Positions 61,122 to 64,000 of a DNA stretch of 64,000 nt are shown here, piece by piece. Origin of the DNA: Halegenticoccus tardaugens (GTDB lineage Archaea > Halobacteriota > Halobacteria > Halobacteriales > Haloferacaceae); NCBI RefSeq assembly GCF_004116405.1, contig NZ_SDIC01000003.1, positions 558,001 to 622,000 of the forward strand. The letters are read 5' to 3'. A model generated the notes under the pieces. The model ran no database searches and had not been told where the DNA came from. It worked only from the letters and a program-made list of their open reading frames with translations. The position numbers and the translations under genes were made by a program. Numbering within the stretch: the stretch's first letter is position 1; every line of letters starts with the position of its first letter.

Positions 61122-61706
61122 TTACGATCGATCGAGCACGTCGGCCGCGGGCGTCCGACGCCCGCAGCCAGGGCAGAAGGCCCAGTCGGACCGGACCTCG
61201 TCGCCGCACTCGCAGAAGACGCGGTGGGACGCTTTCTCGCCGCAGTTCGGGCAGTAAACGTCGCCCTCGTTCATCCCTTCGCCGCACTGGCCGCACGTTC
61301 TGCCCCCTGCGGCGGTGGTCTCGTCCGCCGTCGGTTCGGCGGATGTCTTACGCGCGCCCGCGTCGGCGGGTTCGACGGCTCCGTCTCGGTGATGAGCCGC
61401 CGCGCCCTCGACGACGAGGTTGACGTTGACGTCCCGCGGCGGCGATCCGGACCGCGACCGCGCGAGGTCTTCGACGACTCCGTCCAGCCGCTCCGCGACG
61501 AGCGCGTCGACTCGTTCGACGAGCGCGCCGTCGAGCGTCGTCGGCTCGTCGGACGTCTCGGTGACGTCGCGCTCGATCCGCTCCCCGCGTTCGGCCTCGT
61601 CGAGGTACGACCGCAGCGCCTCGCGCATGACCTCGCTCTTCGAGGCGTCGAACGCCTCCAGCCGGTCGACGAGGTCGTCGTCCGCGCGGAACGTGATCTT
61701 GCTCAT
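61122..61706 (-). CDS. cdrL: Ribbon-helix-helix regulator CdrL with zinc ribbons
   Basis: A 194-aa protein: an N-terminal ribbon-helix-helix (KITFRADDDLVDRLEAFDAS, KSEVMREALRSYLDEAE), an acidic middle with a coiled-coil stretch (LVERVDALVAERLDGVVEDL), and two C-terminal zinc ribbons (CGQCG...CPNCG and CECG...CPGCG). It matches CdrL, the long partner of CdrS. In Halobacterium it regulates the cdrS-ftsZ2 operon, located just downstream here across a 200-base gap with operator-like repeats. It has a separate promoter (61707-61760). Confidence 0.88.
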   Translation of the reverse strand: MSKITFRADDDLVDRLEAFDASKSEVMREALRSYLDEAERGERIERDVTETSDEPTTLDGALVERVDALVAERLDGVVEDLARSRSGSPPRDVNVNLVVEGAAAHHRDGAVEPADAGARKTSAEPTADETTAAGGRTCGQCGEGMNEGDVYCPNCGEKASHRVFCECGDEVRSDWAFCPGCGRRTPAADVLDRS

Positions 61707-61831
61707 GATACGTCCGTTTTATACAGCCCGTGGTATTTGAATCATTCTATCGCGTCGGACAGTCGTCCGTCGCTCCGCGTCCACCCCGAATGGTAACCCT
61801 TAAACGAACGACGGGCGTACGATGTATCGGA

Positions 61832-61905
61832 CCGCTCTTAGCTCAGCCTGGCAGAGCAGCCGACTGTAGATCGGCTTGTCCCCCGTTCAAATCGGGGAGA
61901 GCGGA
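61832..61905 (+). tRNA. tRNA-Tyr (GTA)
   Basis: A complete 74-base cloverleaf. The acceptor arms CCGCTCT (61832-61838) and AGAGCGG (61898-61904) pair perfectly. The anticodon arm CCGA-CTGTAGA-TCGG puts GTA in the loop. The T arm CCCCG-TTCAAAT-CGGGG is canonical, and the discriminator base is A. CCTTAAAC about 35 bases upstream is a promoter-like box. CCA is not encoded. Confidence 0.95.
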
Positions 61906-61983
61906 TTCGTTTACAAATCCGATCGAGCCGTTTTGAGCAAAAAAGTCGCAGTGCCGACCGGAGGGAGGCGATCGTCTTTTCGA

Positions 61984-62004
61984 GTTCACATCGGGGAGAG
62001 CGGG
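61984..62004 (+). repeat. Duplicate of the tRNA-Tyr 3' end
   Basis: GTTCACATCGGGGAGAGCGG plus G at 61984-62004 repeats tRNA positions 61885-61905 with two mismatches, about 100 bases downstream. A tRNA 3' end copied a short distance away is the usual trace of site-specific integration (attL/attR), but nothing resembling an integrase lies between. Confidence 0.6.
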
Positions 62005-62088
62005 CCCTCCCTGCGAACGACGTGAACGAGTCCGACTGTCCGGGCCAAACACCTTTTTGCGGTGCTTGTCCTACCACGCGGGACGACA

Positions 62089-63111
62089 ATGGCTGCCGAA
62101 CCCATCGACGACCCGTCCTTTCGAATCGGGCTGATCGGAACCGGCTACATCGGCACGACCGTCGGCGGCGAGTTCCACCGACACTCGCGCGCGACGGTCG
62201 CGGCCGTGAGCGACATCGACGACGAGGCGAGGGCGGAGGCGGGCGACCTGTTCTCCGTCCCGTCGGCGTCGCGGTACGCCGACTACAAGGCGATGATGGA
62301 CGGCGAGGCGCTCGACGGCGTCCTCGTCGGAACGCCGCACACGCTCCACTACGAACAGATCTCCGAGGCGCTCGACCGCGGCCTGCACGTCCTCTGCGAC
62401 AAGCCGCTCACGACCGATCTCGACCGGGCGCGCGAACTCACGGAACGTGCCGAAACCGGCGACCAGACGCTGATGGTCGGCTACCAGCGTCACCTCAACC
62501 CCGCGTTCGTCGCCGCCCGCGAGCGGTGGCTGGGGAGCGACCGCTCCCCGCGGTGGATCACCGCCGAGGTCACGCAAAACTGGGTCGACCGGTTCGAGGA
62601 GACGTGGCGGATGAACCCGGAACTGAACGGCGGCGGCTACCTGTGGGACACCGGCAGCCACCTCCTCGACGCGGTGTTGTGGTCCTCGGGGTTGACGCCG
62701 ACGGCGGTCTCGGCCGACATGGACTTCGTCGACGACGACCGGCGTGTCGACAGCCGCGCCCGTCTGACCATCCGGTTCGACGGCGGCGCGACGGCGACGG
62801 TGTCGACGTTCGGCGACGCGCCCTGTACGCGCGAACACATCCACATGTGGGACGACGACGGCGCGGTGTACCTGGAAGGCCGCGAGTGGGAATCGCGCGA
62901 ACTCGTCACGATCGACGGCGAGAGCACCGAACGCCGACCCTACATCGACAACCGAGCGCAGCGGACGAAGGCGGAGGCGTTCGTCACCGCGGTCCGGACC
63001 GGCGAGGACCCGCCCGCGACGGCCCGCGACGGTCTCCGCGTGACCGCCGTCACCGAGGCCGCCTACGAGGCGGCGCGATCGGGGGACTGGGTCGAGGTCG
63101 ACCTCGACTGA
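62089..63111 (+). CDS. Gfo/Idh/MocA-family oxidoreductase
   Basis: A 340-aa NAD(P)-dependent sugar or sugar-acid dehydrogenase. The nucleotide loop is GLIGTGYIGTTVGGE at about 13-27. The conserved CDKPL is near residue 105, GYQRHLNPAF near 127, and LWDTGSHLLDAVLW carries the second active-site His. The start at 62089 (MAAEPIDDPSF) is preferred to ATG 62062. The substrate is unknown. It is immediately downstream of the tRNA-Tyr tail repeat. Confidence 0.9.
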   Translation: MAAEPIDDPSFRIGLIGTGYIGTTVGGEFHRHSRATVAAVSDIDDEARAEAGDLFSVPSASRYADYKAMMDGEALDGVLVGTPHTLHYEQISEALDRGLHVLCDKPLTTDLDRARELTERAETGDQTLMVGYQRHLNPAFVAARERWLGSDRSPRWITAEVTQNWVDRFEETWRMNPELNGGGYLWDTGSHLLDAVLWSSGLTPTAVSADMDFVDDDRRVDSRARLTIRFDGGATATVSTFGDAPCTREHIHMWDDDGAVYLEGREWESRELVTIDGESTERRPYIDNRAQRTKAEAFVTAVRTGEDPPATARDGLRVTAVTEAAYEAARSGDWVEVDLD

Positions 63112-63241
63112 CCCGTCGACGATCGGACCGAAACGACGGTGATCGTGAACGTGACACGAACGGCGCGTGCGAACACGGTTCGGTGATCGCGTGCGCACGC
63201 GACAGCAGAAGTGCTTTAGGCTCAGGTCCACTGGCAACCGT

Positions 63242-63850
63242 ATGGATTATCAGTCTAGCCTCGACCGAGCGCTCGACGAGATGCCCGACCTCGGAGGGTC
63301 CGACGAGCGTCTGGAGATTCCCGACGCACAGGCGCAAAAGGACGGCGCGTTCACGCGACTCACGAACCTCTCGGCCATCGCGGACGCCCTCTCCCGCGAC
63401 CCGGAGCACATCCACAGCTCGATCCAGCGCGAGCTGGGGACGAACGGCCAGTACGCCAACGGGCGCGCGAGGTACAACGGGACGTTCACCGGCGCGGACT
63501 TCGACGCCGCGATCGAGCAGTACGTCGACGAGTACGTCCTGTGTTCGGAGTGCGGGCTTCCCGACACGCGGCTCGTGATCGAAGATCGGACGCAGATGCT
63601 CCGCTGTGAGGCGTGCGGGGCGTTCCGGCCCGTCGCGAAGCGGAAACGGAGCCAAAAGCGCACCGCCCGCCCCGACGTGGAGGAGGGCAAGACCTACGAG
63701 GTGAAGATCACCGGAACCGGACGGAAGGGAGACGGCGTCGCCGAGAAGGGCAAGTACACGATCTTCGTCCCCGGCGCGAAGGAGGGACAGGTCGTCAACG
63801 CGTACATTGAGAACGTGAGCGGCACGCTCGCCTTCGCTCGACTGGCCTGA
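63242..63850 (+). CDS. eif2b: Translation initiation factor aIF2 beta with TRAM domain
   Basis: A 202-aa subunit of the archaeal initiator-tRNA carrier complex aIF2 (alpha, beta, gamma). The core domain runs through TRLTNLSAIADALSRDPEHI and ARYNGTFTGADFDAAI. The C4 zinc ribbon is CSECGLPDTR...CEACGAFRPV. A TRAM domain (about 145-202: YEVKITGTGRKGDGVAEKGK) is fused at the C-terminus, as in haloarchaea. The start at 63242 has a CTTTAGG box about 25 bases upstream, consistent with leaderless initiation. Confidence 0.96.
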   Translation: MDYQSSLDRALDEMPDLGGSDERLEIPDAQAQKDGAFTRLTNLSAIADALSRDPEHIHSSIQRELGTNGQYANGRARYNGTFTGADFDAAIEQYVDEYVLCSECGLPDTRLVIEDRTQMLRCEACGAFRPVAKRKRSQKRTARPDVEEGKTYEVKITGTGRKGDGVAEKGKYTIFVPGAKEGQVVNAYIENVSGTLAFARLA

Positions 63851-63928
63851 TCGGTCGACCGTCGCGATTCGGCTCCGCTTCTCGCCCGGGCCGCCAGACC
63901 CATTTTCGTGGACGACCAACCGTGAGCC

Positions 63929-64000
63929 ATGCCCGAGAACGACCCCGGCGACGTGCAGGACGACGCGGCCAGACGGCAGCGCGAGCGCGCCGAGCGCGTC
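63929..64000 (+). CDS. Start of an unidentified gene (cut by window edge)
   Basis: ATG at 63929 opens a frame of at least 24 codons beginning MPENDPGDVQDDAARR and continuing QRERAERV, an acidic then charged helical start. It runs off the window. It follows aIF2-beta on the same strand after 78 bases. No function can be named. Confidence 0.55.
   Translation, partial: MPENDPGDVQDDAARRQRERAERV

Noticed and set aside
61345..61351. GTCTTAC inside cdrL as an extra operator
   Set aside because: It encodes ordinary residues in frame and may be chance; it is only mentioned with the promoter half-site.
1..64000. CRISPR arrays, insertion sequences, rRNA genes
   Set aside because: No regularly spaced repeats, transposase or rRNA sequences were seen.

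Overview
The window looks like chromosomal DNA of a halophilic archaeon (class Halobacteria). The DNA is very GC-rich with G/C at third codon positions. Predicted proteins are rich in Asp and Glu, secreted proteins carry twin-arginine signals, and several archaeal or haloarchaeal marker genes are present: rpl15e, aIF2-beta, RIO2, ftsZ2 with its CdrS/CdrL regulators, ubaA, ncsA, a PGF-CTERM surface protein and type IV pilins. I cannot assign a genus. No plasmid, virus or CRISPR array is visible.

Layout. 1-13.4 kb: end of a sugar-porter gene, a secreted GH5-like hydrolase, two pilins, a CNNM/CorC-type transporter, NhaC, a flavin disulfide oxidoreductase, a GNAT-zinc-ribbon fusion, a PGF-CTERM protein, a PfkB/KdgK sugar kinase and a CapA-like phosphoesterase. 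13.4-18.9 kb: a compact mutS-nudix-mutL operon. 19-21.4 kb: an AIR-synthase-like gene overlapping thiDN. 21.5-23.8 kb: a small membrane protein and a heme-copper oxidase subunit I. 24.0-25.7 kb: a low-GC island with a DsbA/FrnE-like protein, an unknown five-helix membrane protein and a small ORF. 25.8-33.1 kb: envelope genes, including a membrane protein, a GT-C-like protein, an ASST-like protein, an orphan family-5 binding lipoprotein whose lobes appear circularly permuted, and a PAP2 enzyme. 33.1-35.6 kb: an HxlR / ring-cleaving dioxygenase / DoxX detoxification module and a thioesterase.

35.7-43.9 kb: a Ca2+/Na+ exchanger, UbaA, a SprT-like protein, small proteins, a CurA-like reductase, a 53-aa zinc-finger protein, L15e, a membrane protein with its DUF4177-like partner, and a TrmB regulator with a tiny two-helix protein. 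43.9-50.1 kb: a complete dipeptide/oligosaccharide-type ABC transporter operon (binding protein, two permeases, two ATPases) running into the TrmB gene. 50.9-64 kb: a D-2-hydroxyacid dehydrogenase, RIO2, lipoate ligase, a peroxiredoxin-like protein, endonuclease IV, a methyltransferase, an Azf/uronate-dehydrogenase-like SDR, NcsA, the cdrL / cdrS-ftsZ2 cell-division locus, tRNA-Tyr with a duplicated 3' tail, a Gfo/Idh/MocA dehydrogenase, aIF2-beta and the start of one more gene.

Themes. Several genes serve carbohydrate use (sugar porter, GH5, KdgK, Azf-like SDR, Gfo/Idh, TrmB-linked ABC importer). UbaA and NcsA belong to the same SAMP-dependent tRNA thiolation pathway. Tight coupling by ATGA, TGATG or eight-base ATGNNTGA overlaps recurs. 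The most interesting signals are the permuted solute-binding protein, the Nudix gene embedded between mutS and mutL, palindromic operators at the cdrS-ftsZ2 and HxlR promoters, the tRNA-Tyr tail duplication, the overlapping upstream mini-ORF of the oxidase gene and the low-GC island.
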